Part shown: piece by piece, positions 1 through 8,470 of the stretch
Numbering within the stretch: the first letter of the stretch is position 1
How the letters are laid out: each line of letters starts with the position of its first letter
From: Aliivibrio_A sp016764915
Lineage (GTDB): Bacteria > Pseudomonadota > Gammaproteobacteria > Enterobacterales > Vibrionaceae
Direction: 5' to 3'
Length of the DNA stretch: 64,000 nt
Assembly: GCA_965224595.1 (NCBI GenBank)
Contig: OZ245058.1
Coordinates: 2,666,001-2,730,000 of the forward strand
The notes under the pieces: generated by a model
Seen by the model: the letters and a program-made list of their open reading frames with translations, nothing else
What the model was told of the DNA's origin: nothing
The model's database searches: none
Program-made: the position numbers and the translations under genes

Positions 1-189
1 GTCCCATAAAAATACACCTGACTTTACAGTGACGTTATTACCTATAGTCACTTGATTTTCGATTAACGTATGAGAACAAATATTGCAGTTAGCTCCGATA
101 ATTGCTTTTTCAAAAATAACAGCATACTGCCAAACCCGAGTTCCCTCTCCAATATGAGATGATTTAACATCACTAGTTTGATGTATCAT
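1..189 (-). CDS. Partial hexapeptide-repeat sugar N-acetyltransferase (FdtC/QdtC-like), cut by window edge
   Basis: Only the first 63 codons are inside the window; the frame runs open off position 1. The peptide starts MIHQTSDV and shows the left-handed beta-helix pattern of hexapeptide transferases (IGEGTRVW, IIGANCNI, VTIGNNVTV). The GTRVWQ motif is typical of WbpD/FdtC/QdtC-type enzymes that acetylate the amino group of a nucleotide-linked 3-amino (or 2-amino) sugar. The start ATG lies inside the 3' end of the ketoisomerase gene (17-base overlap), so the two are co-transcribed. Function is inferred from the fold and partner; the acyl donor (acetyl-CoA) and exact sugar cannot be read from a fragment. 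Confidence 0.75.
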   Translation of the reverse strand, partial: MIHQTSDVKSSHIGEGTRVWQYAVIFEKAIIGANCNICSHTLIENQVTIGNNVTVKSGVFLWD

Positions 190-586
190 TGCCCACCACA
201 TTTACAAATCTCTTGTAATCTCTAATATAATCACTTTCAAAGTAATAATCATCAGCAAGCACCAACATCACACAGTCTTCTGTAAAGTCATGCATTTCAT
301 GCCATATCATTTTATCAATAACAATGCCTACCGTTGGTGAGTTCAAAATAACTTCTTCTCTAGTTATCCCATCATCCATAACAAAGCGACAACTGCCTTT
401 CACACATACAGCGACTTGAGATAACTGTTTATGTGCATGAAAGCCTCTTGAGACATCGTCTCTTGTCCCAAATATGTAATAGATTCTTTTAAAGTCAAAC
501 GGAACATTACGCGAAGCTTCTAACGATACCAATGAGCCTCGTTCATCGCCAAGTAATGCGAAATCAATCAATTTTATCAAGCTCAT
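173..586 (-). CDS. dTDP-4-oxo-6-deoxyglucose 3,4-ketoisomerase (FdtA/QdtA cupin family)
   Basis: A 137-residue single-domain cupin of the WxcM/FdtA/QdtA family. The signature RGFHAHK lies at residues 47-53, followed by a conserved beta-strand core and a C-terminal DDYYFESDYIRDY segment typical of the family. Such enzymes convert dTDP-4-oxo-6-deoxyglucose, the RmlB product, into the 3-oxo isomer that is later aminated and acetylated to Fuc3NAc or Qui3NAc. FdtA and QdtA give different C4 epimers and cannot be told apart here. It overlaps the following acetyltransferase gene by 17 bases, and the aminotransferase expected next lies outside the window. rmlA and rmlB in this window would supply its substrate. 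Confidence 0.82.
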   Translation of the reverse strand: MSLIKLIDFALLGDERGSLVSLEASRNVPFDFKRIYYIFGTRDDVSRGFHAHKQLSQVAVCVKGSCRFVMDDGITREEVILNSPTVGIVIDKMIWHEMHDFTEDCVMLVLADDYYFESDYIRDYKRFVNVVGNDTSN

Positions 587-822
587 AGCATCTCATTCAT
601 TTGATAATTCTGCTTAAATATATTCTTAATATCATGCTGATATGTTCAGGGGAAAACAACATAATCAATTCATAATATTACATTATCCAGCCCATAATGA
701 CCATTAACCATACCCTTTGAATTTACTAATTTTTGTATTCAAACAAGTTTTCTATTCTATTTATCAATTTCTGCTTTCTTTGATACAATTAACCAACTTG
801 ACAATTTCTCGGTAGGTTCAAA

Positions 823-1764
823 ATGATCATTGTAACTGGCGGCGCTGGCATGATTGGCAGCAACATTATTAAAGCTCTTAACGACTCCGGTATTAATGAT
901 ATTTTAGTGGTCGATAACCTCAAAGATGGCAAAAAATTTAAAAACCTCGTCGATCTCGATATTACTGACTATATGGATAAAGAGGATTTCATCGCTCAGA
1001 TTATGGCGGGTGACGATTTTGGCTCTATCGATGCCGTATTCCACGAAGGTGCGTGTTCTGCTACCACTGAGTGGGATGGCAAGTACATGATGATGAACAA
1101 CTACGAATACTCAAAAGAGTTGCTTCATTTCTGTATTGAGCGTGATATTCCATTCCTTTACGCCTCTTCTGCTGCCACTTATGGTGATACAGATAAATTT
1201 ATTGAAGAGCGTGAATATGAAGGCGCATTAAATGTCTACGGTTACTCAAAGCAGCAATTCGATAACTATGTAAGGCGATTATGGGCAGATGCTGAAGCAC
1301 ACAATGAAAACCTCACTCAAATTACTGGTTTTCGCTATTTCAATGTGTATGGCCCTCGCGAGCAGCACAAAGGCTCAATGGCTTCAGTGGCTTTCCACCT
1401 AAATAACCAAATGAATGCGGGTGATAGCCCTAAACTGTTTGCAGGCAGTGATCAGTTCGAACGTGATTTCGTCTATGTAGGCGATGTTGCAGCAGTAAAT
1501 CTTTGGTTCTTGGAAAATGGCGTATCCGGTATCTTCAACTGTGGTACTGGCCGTGCAGAACCTTTCCGCGCAGTAGCTGATGCTGTTATTAAACATCATG
1601 GTAAAGGTGAAGTGGAAACTATTCCTTTCCCTGAACACCTAAAAGGCGCATATCAAGAGTTCACCCAGGCTGATTTAACCAAACTTCGAGCTGCTGGCTG
1701 TGATGTTGAGTTTAAATCAGTTGCAGAGGGTGTTGCTGAGTATATGGCAATAGTGAATAGCTAG
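823..1764 (+). CDS. hldD: ADP-L-glycero-D-manno-heptose 6-epimerase
   Basis: 313 residues, the usual length of HldD/RfaD. A Rossmann nucleotide-binding motif GGAGMIGS opens the protein (residues 6-13), and the extended SDR catalytic pair is visible as YGYSK (Tyr139, Lys143). Other landmarks are HEGACSATTEW near residue 74 and RYFNVYGPRE near 172. The enzyme epimerises C6 of ADP-D-glycero-D-manno-heptose in the cytoplasm, making the heptose donor used by WaaF and the other GT9 enzymes encoded here. It stands first in a plus-strand run hldD-waaF-waaA, the classic core order. The 236-base region upstream is shared with the divergent ketoisomerase gene. Confidence 0.97.
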   Translation: MIIVTGGAGMIGSNIIKALNDSGINDILVVDNLKDGKKFKNLVDLDITDYMDKEDFIAQIMAGDDFGSIDAVFHEGACSATTEWDGKYMMMNNYEYSKELLHFCIERDIPFLYASSAATYGDTDKFIEEREYEGALNVYGYSKQQFDNYVRRLWADAEAHNENLTQITGFRYFNVYGPREQHKGSMASVAFHLNNQMNAGDSPKLFAGSDQFERDFVYVGDVAAVNLWFLENGVSGIFNCGTGRAEPFRAVADAVIKHHGKGEVETIPFPEHLKGAYQEFTQADLTKLRAAGCDVEFKSVAEGVAEYMAIVNS

Positions 1765-1850
1765 AAACTATACGCTTTGCTGGCTAGAACGCTTCGCTTA
1801 TAGAAATTATAAGGGCAAGTGCAAATCAAAACAGTCATACTCGCTCTTAT

Positions 1851-1909
1851 AGTCTCTAGTCTCTAGTCTCTAGTCTCTAGTCTCTAGTCTCTAGTCTCTA
1901 GTCTCTAGT
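1851..1909. repeat. Heptanucleotide tandem repeat, (AGTCTCT) x8 plus AGT
   Basis: Eight perfect head-to-tail copies of the 7-mer AGTCTCT run from 1851 to 1906, with a partial ninth (AGT). The tract lies in the 171-base gap between hldD and waaF and ends 26 bases before the waaF start codon. It is preceded by a degenerate AT-rich stretch with two near copies of ACGCTT(T/C)GCT at about 1772-1800. Perfect copies suggest recent expansion or slippage. Since it is outside coding sequence, length changes would move the waaF leader or promoter spacing rather than shift a frame. Confidence 0.95.
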
Positions 1910-1935
1910 AAGCATTAATGAATAATTGGTAATAA

Positions 1936-2991
1936 ATGAAAATATTAGTGATTGGCCCCTCATGGGTGGGTGATATGGTGATGTCTCAATCACTGTATAT
2001 CACTTTAAAGCAGCAACACCCGGACGCCATCATCGATGTTATGGCTCCTGCATGGTGTAAACCGATTTTAGAGCGCATGCCAGAAGTGAACCAAGCGATA
2101 GGGATGCCACTTGGTCATGGCGACTTTAATTTGCTTGGTCGAAGAGCCCTTGGTAAAGAATTAGGTCACCAGAATTATGACCGAGCCTATATATGCCCTA
2201 ACTCAGCTAAATCGGCTTTGATACCTTGGTTTGCTAATATTCCAAAGCGTATCGGCTGGAAAGGCGAGATGCGATATGGTCTGTTAAACGATTTGCGTAC
2301 CAATAAAAAAGCGTTTCAATTCATGGTTGAGCGTTATGTTGCTTTGGCGCATCCAAAATCAGACATGATTGATTCTAGTTCGTTAGGTGGATTAGACACA
2401 TTACCTAGACCAAGCTTAACAATTGATGACATCACTCAAAAAGCAGCGATTGAGAAGTTTAGCCTCGACACAACATCAACAGTTATCGGCTTATGTCCTG
2501 GGGCTGAGTTTGGCCCTGCGAAAAAGTGGCCTGAAACGCACTATGCGGAAGTGGCTCACGTTATGTGTCGACAAGGCCATCATGTGTGGTTATTTGGCTC
2601 AGATAAAGATCTCGACACTTGTAGCGGCATTAAAGAGAAGGTCCCTACCGAGTTCCATTCTCAAATACATGTTCTAGCCGGACAAACCAGCCTTATCGAA
2701 GCAGTTGATCTTCTGGCCGCTTGTGAAACTGTCATCAGCAACGACTCTGGTTTAATGCACGTTGCAGCGGCAGTCGGTTGTAATGTCGTGGCGGTATATG
2801 GTTCTACCTCTCCTAAATACACACCACCTTTGGCGAAAAATGTCGAAATTGTCCATACCGATATTGAGTGTCGCCCATGTTTTAAACGTGAGTGCCAATT
2901 TAAACATTTGAAATGCCTATCTGAACTCACTCCACAACAAGTACTTAATAGCATTAAGAAATTGGAAGCAATACAGGTAAGTTCATGCTAA
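1936..2991 (+). CDS. waaF: ADP-heptose--LPS heptosyltransferase II (GT9)
   Basis: 351 residues, normal for WaaF/RfaF. The N-terminus MKILVIGPSWVGDMVMSQ is the hallmark of this enzyme (GPSWVGD), and the C-terminal donor-binding region carries NDSGLMHVAAA near residue 271 followed by VYGSTSP. It adds the second L-glycero-D-manno-heptose to the inner core on the cytoplasmic face of the inner membrane. Cysteines near the C-terminus (CRPCFKREC) are also usual in WaaF. The last codons overlap the waaA start by 7 bases, implying translational coupling. A heptamer repeat tract sits just upstream. Confidence 0.95.
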   Translation: MKILVIGPSWVGDMVMSQSLYITLKQQHPDAIIDVMAPAWCKPILERMPEVNQAIGMPLGHGDFNLLGRRALGKELGHQNYDRAYICPNSAKSALIPWFANIPKRIGWKGEMRYGLLNDLRTNKKAFQFMVERYVALAHPKSDMIDSSSLGGLDTLPRPSLTIDDITQKAAIEKFSLDTTSTVIGLCPGAEFGPAKKWPETHYAEVAHVMCRQGHHVWLFGSDKDLDTCSGIKEKVPTEFHSQIHVLAGQTSLIEAVDLLAACETVISNDSGLMHVAAAVGCNVVAVYGSTSPKYTPPLAKNVEIVHTDIECRPCFKRECQFKHLKCLSELTPQQVLNSIKKLEAIQVSSC

Positions 2992-4250
2992 TTCGTGCGC
3001 TTTATACGTTAGTACTCACTCTTGCTGCACCACTGTTGTTGTTTGGACTCTATAAAACCAAACCCAACAAGCCCAAGTTTGGTCTACGCTGGAAAGAGCA
3101 CTTCGGCTTTACTCCCCTCCTACCTTCAGACAGTCGTCCTCTTTGGATCCATGCGGTTTCTGTCGGAGAGTGTATTGCTGCAATGCCATTGATAAAGGCG
3201 TTAAAAGAGATAAATCCAGAGCAAATCATTGTTGTTACTACTACTACCAGCACTGGATTTGAGCAGATAGAGAAACTCGGCGGTTTGGTTGAGCATCGCT
3301 ATATGCCGATTGATTTTCCTTTTGCCGTTCGAGGCTTCTTAAAAGCAGTAAACCCAGAAAAGATGCTGATAATCGAAACGGAACTGTGGCCAAACGCACT
3401 ACATGTGGTTCACTCTTCTGGTATTCCAATAATTGTAGTCAATGCTCGATTATCTGAAAAATCCTGTCAGAACTACACTAGAATTCAGCCACTGTTCAAC
3501 TTACTTCGCCCGTGCTTAAGTAAGATACTGTGTCAATCTCAGGCCGATGCCGATCGTTTTGCACGCTTAGGGATCAACTTGGAAAAGCTTGAAGTTATTG
3601 GATCTATAAAATTTGATATCCAAATATCGGATGAAATCAAGAGAAAAGGCAAAGAGCTCAGAGAAAAGCTAGGAAGTGAACTTCCTATATGGATTGCTGC
3701 GAGTACTCATAAAGGTGAGGATGAGCAAGTGCTTGCTGCACACTCAGAAGTGATAAAACGCCATCCGAACGCTCTGTTAATATTAGTACCACGCCATCCA
3801 GAACGTTTTGATGATATTTTTAAAATGTGTAAAAGCTGTGGATTTAATAGCGTGAAACGCACGTCAGCTGAACAAATAACAGCAGATACTCAAGTCTACC
3901 TCGGTGATACTATGGGTGAAATGCTCGTTCTGATGGGTGCTGCTGATATTTGCTTTATGGGTGGAAGCTTATTGGGCAATAAAGTTGGTGGGCATAATGC
4001 GTTAGAACCTGCGGCATTAGGGATTCCTATTATTACTGGGCCTAGCTACTATAACTTCAAAGCGATCACAGAGTTGTTAATCACTCATAATGCAGCACTG
4101 AGTTGTGACCCCAATGATTTATCAAGTCATGTTAATCATTTAATTGAACAACCAACAGTAAGAGAGATGATGAAAACAAGCGCTTTAGATATTGTTAACC
4201 TCAATAGAGGCTCCTTACAAAAAACCATAACAAAAATAATAGGTGTTTAA
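2985..4250 (+). CDS. waaA: 3-deoxy-D-manno-octulosonic acid (Kdo) transferase
   Basis: 421 residues, matching KdtA/WaaA. An N-terminal hydrophobic anchor (about residues 5-22) tethers the GT30 enzyme to the inner membrane. The N-domain holds WIHAVSVGE near residue 50 and ETELWPN near residue 130; the C-domain holds GGSLLGNKVGGHNALEPAA near 325-345. It transfers Kdo from CMP-Kdo to lipid IVA. A Kdo kinase is encoded at 31470, which in Haemophilus and Vibrio goes with a WaaA that adds one Kdo only; that is an inference from context, not visible in the sequence. It overlaps waaF and is followed at once by a sialyltransferase-like gene. Confidence 0.95.
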   Translation: MLIRALYTLVLTLAAPLLLFGLYKTKPNKPKFGLRWKEHFGFTPLLPSDSRPLWIHAVSVGECIAAMPLIKALKEINPEQIIVVTTTTSTGFEQIEKLGGLVEHRYMPIDFPFAVRGFLKAVNPEKMLIIETELWPNALHVVHSSGIPIIVVNARLSEKSCQNYTRIQPLFNLLRPCLSKILCQSQADADRFARLGINLEKLEVIGSIKFDIQISDEIKRKGKELREKLGSELPIWIAASTHKGEDEQVLAAHSEVIKRHPNALLILVPRHPERFDDIFKMCKSCGFNSVKRTSAEQITADTQVYLGDTMGEMLVLMGAADICFMGGSLLGNKVGGHNALEPAALGIPIITGPSYYNFKAITELLITHNAALSCDPNDLSSHVNHLIEQPTVREMMKTSALDIVNLNRGSLQKTITKIIGV

Positions 4251-4251
4251 G

Positions 4252-5244
4252 ATGAATGTTTTTTTGGTTACCTCTCCTTTGCAATATATCTGTGCTTTAG
4301 AAGCCAAACAGTATTTTAATTGCAAAAACAATATCCTGTTATTGGTCAAACAAACAAGCAAGCAAGGTATTCTGCAACAAGATAAACTACTTGATCATGA
4401 CGATTGGCAACATGTCATTACTTTAGAGAGAAATAGCCGCAGCATTGTGGTACCAAAAGGCATCAAAAAAGTTAAGGCCATTCTAAATGGAGCACCTATC
4501 GAGCATTTCTTTTATGCCGAATATAATGCTTGGAGAACCAAATTACTGATCCGTAACCTAGATATCAAAAAAGAGGTCTATTTTGATGATGGTACGCTTA
4601 CTCTACTAGAGTATGAATATTACATAAAACCTCAGAAAGCATTTCACCGACCTCGATTTATTCATGATCTTATTGTTCGTTTGAATGGATGTAAACCTGT
4701 TGGGTTACTTCCTCAATCTGAATCACTCGAGATATTCAGTCTGTTCAAAATAGACTCTACAACAGTTCATTGTCATGAGAATAGACTTACCCGGCTACAA
4801 GAGCATTATGGCTACCTGCAACTTTTTAATCCAACTGCTCCCATAGGTTTTATTGGCCAAGGTGCTATTGGTGATAAATATCAAAAATCAGTCGAAGATT
4901 ATGTAACAGAGTTATTCAATTTAGCAAAAAAATTAAACAAGAAGATCCTCTACTTTCCTCATCGCACCGAGAATAAAAAAGTAAAAGCCATACTTATTGC
5001 AAGTGACCACATTATTTATCATCAAAGTGAGTTCCCACTTGAGATTGAATTGATCGATAAAGGCATTCAGCTGTCAGCTCTTATTGGGACATTTTCAACA
5101 GTACTGTTCACTTGCCGTATTCTCTCTTCTGAAATACCACTGTATTCACTGTTTGATACTCATCCAGATAAAGTATTTCAACAAGTGATCAGAGAAGAGA
5201 TGAACAGAATTGGAGTACTTGATTTCCATTCTAATTTTAGCTAG
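4252..5244 (+). CDS. Sialyltransferase-like glycosyltransferase (GT52 / polysialyltransferase-type fold)
   Basis: 330 residues from the ATG at 4252; an in-frame GTG at 4243 overlaps the waaA stop but sits on the AGG ribosome site, so the ATG is preferred. The N-terminus MNVFLVTSPLQYICALEA has the TPLQ/SPLQ pattern of GT52 and related alpha-2,8-polysialyltransferase families. Three further family-like signals occur in order: FDDGT near residue 110 (acidic-acidic-Gly motif), FPHRTENK near 235 (the HP/HR nucleotide-sugar motif) and GTFSTVLFT near 278 (the Ser/Thr motif). It probably adds a sugar to the LPS core or O-antigen. Sialic acid is not certain because no CMP-sialate synthesis genes are in view. 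Confidence 0.6.
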   Translation: MNVFLVTSPLQYICALEAKQYFNCKNNILLLVKQTSKQGILQQDKLLDHDDWQHVITLERNSRSIVVPKGIKKVKAILNGAPIEHFFYAEYNAWRTKLLIRNLDIKKEVYFDDGTLTLLEYEYYIKPQKAFHRPRFIHDLIVRLNGCKPVGLLPQSESLEIFSLFKIDSTTVHCHENRLTRLQEHYGYLQLFNPTAPIGFIGQGAIGDKYQKSVEDYVTELFNLAKKLNKKILYFPHRTENKKVKAILIASDHIIYHQSEFPLEIELIDKGIQLSALIGTFSTVLFTCRILSSEIPLYSLFDTHPDKVFQQVIREEMNRIGVLDFHSNFS

Positions 5245-5318
5245 ATATGAAAAGAACATAGACCGACGCTTGTAAACATTATAACTAATTAGACATGTAC
5301 TCATACTAAGGATAGTAG

Positions 5319-6041
5319 ATGGTAAACTATAACTTAACCGATAAAGAGATGACCATTTTAGATAAATATGGGTATTTACTATCTGACCGTAAAAAAAGAA
5401 AACGAACCTACAATCCTTTCTTGATCCTTAAGTTACGATATATGCGTCATAATTTATGCCGAGATAAGCATGGGAAATTCAAAGAGGGTTATCGTTATAT
5501 TTCAGATAAACTATTTGGCTTTACTGTAGGGAAATACTCAACCGGGTATGAGCAGTTCTGGAACCAAACCCCTTTACTTAATTCTATTGGTGCTTTTTGC
5601 AATATTTCAGCAGACAATGTTACGATTGCTGGAAATCATCCTCTAACAATGGTTTCAACCAACACCTTTACATACAGCAAAAAAGTCGGTTTTGTCGAAC
5701 ATGATAAGTCAATTAGTCACATAGCAAACACTCGAAAGATTAACATTGGTCATGATGTCTGGATTGGGGCTAATGTTATTTTACTACCCGGGATCACTGT
5801 AGGGCATGGTGCTGTGATAGCAGCAGGCTCAGTGGTCAGTAAAGATGTCTCCCCCTACGCCATTGTTGGTGGTATTCCGGCTAAAGTGATCAAATTTCGC
5901 TTTGAACCCAATATTGTAGAGCGTTTACTTCAATCTGAATGGTGGTATTGGGATGATGAAACAATTAAAGCTTATATCCCTTATATGGATACCCCTTCGA
6001 TATTTCTAGAAAAGATAAAATTAGATTCAATTCATCAATAG
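5319..6041 (+). CDS. CatB-like hexapeptide O-acetyltransferase
   Basis: 240 residues of the xenobiotic/serine-acetyltransferase-like left-handed beta-helix class. The C-terminal half shows the characteristic coil: INIGHDVWIGANVILLPGI, then VIAAGSVVSKDV and a closing AIVGGIPAKVIKFRF. His in IAGNHPLTM near residue 108 is the probable catalytic base. The first 80 residues are basic and not obviously homologous to a named domain. It most likely O-acetylates a saccharide of LPS or capsule using acetyl-CoA. A 74-base gap separates it from the sialyltransferase-like gene in the same direction, and it converges with rmlC. Confidence 0.75.
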   Translation: MVNYNLTDKEMTILDKYGYLLSDRKKRKRTYNPFLILKLRYMRHNLCRDKHGKFKEGYRYISDKLFGFTVGKYSTGYEQFWNQTPLLNSIGAFCNISADNVTIAGNHPLTMVSTNTFTYSKKVGFVEHDKSISHIANTRKINIGHDVWIGANVILLPGITVGHGAVIAAGSVVSKDVSPYAIVGGIPAKVIKFRFEPNIVERLLQSEWWYWDDETIKAYIPYMDTPSIFLEKIKLDSIHQ

Positions 6042-6174
6042 TGAAAGCTCATGTTGACGGTAGACACAACTCAGTATCACCTTCTTTAATGTCTTCACTA
6101 CAAAGCATATTAGACCGACCAATCAAAGGTAGTATGTTATCCATTTTAAGTCCTAGTAATACGTTAGTAACCGT

Positions 6175-6720
6175 TTAAAGACAAAGATTGTTTAATAAAC
6201 TACCTGCTCTCTTGTCTTTCTCTGATAGCAGTGGTTCTTCACCTAAAGGCCACTCTACCCCAATCTCTGGATCATTCCATGCGATGGAGTGCTCTGCTTG
6301 CGGGTTGTAGTAATCGGTGCACTTATAGATAAATTCTGCTTCGTCGCTGATCACATAGAAGCCGTGGGCAAACCCTTCCGGCACCCATAGTTGACGCTTG
6401 TTTTCGGCAGATAGATATTCTCCAACCCATTGACCAAAAGTCGGTGAGCCTTTTCTGATATCGACAGCCACATCGAATACTTCACCTGAAATAACGCGCA
6501 CTAGCTTGCCTTGGGTGTTTTCAGTTTGATAATGTAACCCGCGCAGAATCCCTTTTTTGGATTTGGAGTGATTATCCTGAACAAATTGAACGGGCTTTCC
6601 TGAAACTAACTGTTCAAACTGGTTCTGACTCCAAGTTTCCATAAAAAAACCTCGTTCATCACCAAATACGTTAGGTTCAATAATTTTCACGTCGGATATG
6701 TTGGTATCTATGACTTTCAT
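6175..6720 (-). CDS. rmlC: dTDP-4-dehydrorhamnose 3,5-epimerase
   Basis: 181 residues from the ATG at 6720; a GTG three codons earlier overlaps the rmlD stop, but homologues begin near MKVI. The cupin core contains the family motifs FGDERGFFMETW near residue 19 and QDNHSKSKKGILRGLHYQ near 50 with the catalytic His, and VPEGFAHGFYV near 113. It epimerises C3 and C5 of dTDP-4-dehydro-6-deoxyglucose, the third step to dTDP-L-rhamnose. It is the last gene of the minus-strand unit rmlB-rmlA-rmlD-rmlC and follows rmlD with almost no gap. Confidence 0.96.
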   Translation of the reverse strand: MKVIDTNISDVKIIEPNVFGDERGFFMETWSQNQFEQLVSGKPVQFVQDNHSKSKKGILRGLHYQTENTQGKLVRVISGEVFDVAVDIRKGSPTFGQWVGEYLSAENKRQLWVPEGFAHGFYVISDEAEFIYKCTDYYNPQAEHSIAWNDPEIGVEWPLGEEPLLSEKDKRAGSLLNNLCL

Positions 6721-6725
6721 ATTAC

Positions 6726-7598
6726 TCACTTATACTGCTGAATGTGATGAAGTGCTTGCTGCCAATTACTAGGGTAAAGCCCAAACTCACGGGTTATTTT
6801 ACTGCAATCTAATGTTGAATTAACTGGTCGCACCGCCGGTGTAGGATAATCAGAAGTAGGGATATTACTTAATGTTGGCACTCTATTGATCACATTGTGC
6901 TCTGTTGCTTTTTTGAATATCTCAGCGGCAAAATCATACCATGACACATGCGGAGATCCCGAAAAGTTATAAATACCCCAGTTAACCTCCTGCTTAGTGT
7001 GAATAACGTTAGATATGTGAATCAGAGCTTCGGCAATATCACCGGCATAAGTTGGGCCGCCAAATTGGTCACCGACAACCGACAACTTTTCTCTATCTTG
7101 GCCTAGTTTAAGCATGGTTTTGACAAAATTATTGCCGTATTCAGAAAATACCCAAGCAGTTCGCAAAATGATATGCCTATGACAATTTTCTATGACCGCG
7201 TTTTCACCTGCTAATTTACTTCTTCCGTAAACCGATTGAGGATCGGTTTTGTCCGTTTCACTGTACTCTCCAGCTTTACCCCCTGAAAATACGTAATCAG
7301 TCGATATATGTAACAGCGCAGCCCCTGTTTTCTGAGCTGCTTTTGCGAGATATTTAGGACCGTCTCGATTCACTGAAAAAGCCAGTTCATTCTCGCTCTC
7401 TGCTCTGTCTACGGCGGTATAGGCCGCTGCATTAATGATGATATCAGGATTATATTCAGCCACTAAACGAGTCACTGCTTGTTCATCTGTAATATCTAAT
7501 AATTCTTGATCTACCGCTAAGAACTCAACGACCCCAGTTAGTTTGTTTACTAAGCTGGTGCCAACTTGACCATTACACCCTGTAATCAGAATTTTCAT
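6726..7598 (-). CDS. rmlD: dTDP-4-dehydrorhamnose reductase
   Basis: 290 residues, usual for RfbD/RmlD. An N-terminal Rossmann motif GCNGQVG (residues 7-13), the AAYTAVDRAE segment near 59 and the catalytic YGRSKLAGE near 127 place it in the reductase branch of extended SDRs. It performs the NAD(P)H-dependent last step to dTDP-L-rhamnose in the cytoplasm. Its start lies one base from the rmlA stop and its TGA abuts the rmlC start, so the operon is tightly coupled. Confidence 0.97.
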   Translation of the reverse strand: MKILITGCNGQVGTSLVNKLTGVVEFLAVDQELLDITDEQAVTRLVAEYNPDIIINAAAYTAVDRAESENELAFSVNRDGPKYLAKAAQKTGAALLHISTDYVFSGGKAGEYSETDKTDPQSVYGRSKLAGENAVIENCHRHIILRTAWVFSEYGNNFVKTMLKLGQDREKLSVVGDQFGGPTYAGDIAEALIHISNVIHTKQEVNWGIYNFSGSPHVSWYDFAAEIFKKATEHNVINRVPTLSNIPTSDYPTPAVRPVNSTLDCSKITREFGLYPSNWQQALHHIQQYK

Positions 7599-7599
7599 T

Positions 7600-8469
7600 C
7601 TACTTCTTCTCTACTAGATCAAAGAGGTAACGGCCATACTCATTTTTCAGCATTGGCTCTGCTGTTTGTTTCAACTCACTGTCACTTAACCAGCCAAAAC
7701 GCCAAGCGATCTCTTCTAAACACGCCACCTTTAACCCCTGCACATTCTCTATGGTCTGTACAAAAGAGGAGGCCTCATGCAAGCTCTCATGAGTCCCAGT
7801 ATCCAACCAAGCAAAACCACGACCTAATAGCTCTACATTTAAAGAGCCATCCTCTAAGTACATTTGATTAATACTGGTTATTTCGAGCTCCCCTCGCTCA
7901 GAAGGTTTAACTTTTTTGGCAAACTCTACTACTCGATTATCATAGAAGTAGAGTCCAGTAACGGCATAATTCGATTTCGGCGTTAACGGTTTCTCTTCAA
8001 TAGAGATCGCTCTCATTTTGCTATCAAACTCGACCACACCAAAGCGTTCAGGGTCTTTGACTTGATAACCAAAAACCGTCGCACCCGTTTTACGTGTTGC
8101 CGCATTAACTAAGGTTTTGGAGAAAGATTGGCCATAAAAGATATTATCCCCTAACACCAAACAGCAACTCTGGTTATTTATAAACTCTTCACCAATAATA
8201 AACGCTTGTGCTAACCCATCAGGGCTCTCTTGAATCGCATATTGCAGACTAATACCAAAATCACTGCCGTCACCCAGCAGACGTTTGAAACTCTCGTTAT
8301 CTTCTAGTGTGGTAATGACCAATACCTCACGGATACCTGCCAGCATGAGTACAGAGAGCGGGTAATAGATCATTGGCTTATCATATACAGGCAGCAACTG
8401 CTTAGAGACACCACGAGTCAACGGATAGAGACGCGTACCAGAACCACCAGCTAAAATAATGCCTTTCAT
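7600..8469 (-). CDS. rmlA: Glucose-1-phosphate thymidylyltransferase
   Basis: 289 residues, standard for RmlA/RfbA. The N-terminal nucleotidyltransferase signature GGSGTRLYPLTRGVSKQLLP (residues 8-27) and the later LVLGDNIFYG near 103, EEKP near 160 and WLDTGTHESL near 220 are all present. It makes dTDP-glucose from glucose-1-phosphate and dTTP, feeding RmlB and hence both rhamnose and the ketoisomerase pathway at the left edge of the window. It lies between rmlB (one-base gap) and rmlD. Confidence 0.98.
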   Translation of the reverse strand: MKGIILAGGSGTRLYPLTRGVSKQLLPVYDKPMIYYPLSVLMLAGIREVLVITTLEDNESFKRLLGDGSDFGISLQYAIQESPDGLAQAFIIGEEFINNQSCCLVLGDNIFYGQSFSKTLVNAATRKTGATVFGYQVKDPERFGVVEFDSKMRAISIEEKPLTPKSNYAVTGLYFYDNRVVEFAKKVKPSERGELEITSINQMYLEDGSLNVELLGRGFAWLDTGTHESLHEASSFVQTIENVQGLKVACLEEIAWRFGWLSDSELKQTAEPMLKNEYGRYLFDLVEKK

Positions 8470-8470
8470 A

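Noticed and set aside
798..822. TTGACA as -35 of hldD
   Set aside because: It begins only 25 bases before the ATG, leaving no room for a -10 and leader.
1851..1909. CRISPR-like array
   Set aside because: Units are 7 bases with no spacers; it is a simple tandem repeat and there are no cas genes nearby.
4243..4251. GTG start for the sialyltransferase-like gene
   Set aside because: It overlaps the waaA stop and the AGG ribosome site; the ATG at 4252 fits better.
6042..6174. Terminator between the acetyltransferase and rmlC
   Set aside because: No stem of useful length was found in the 133-base convergent gap.
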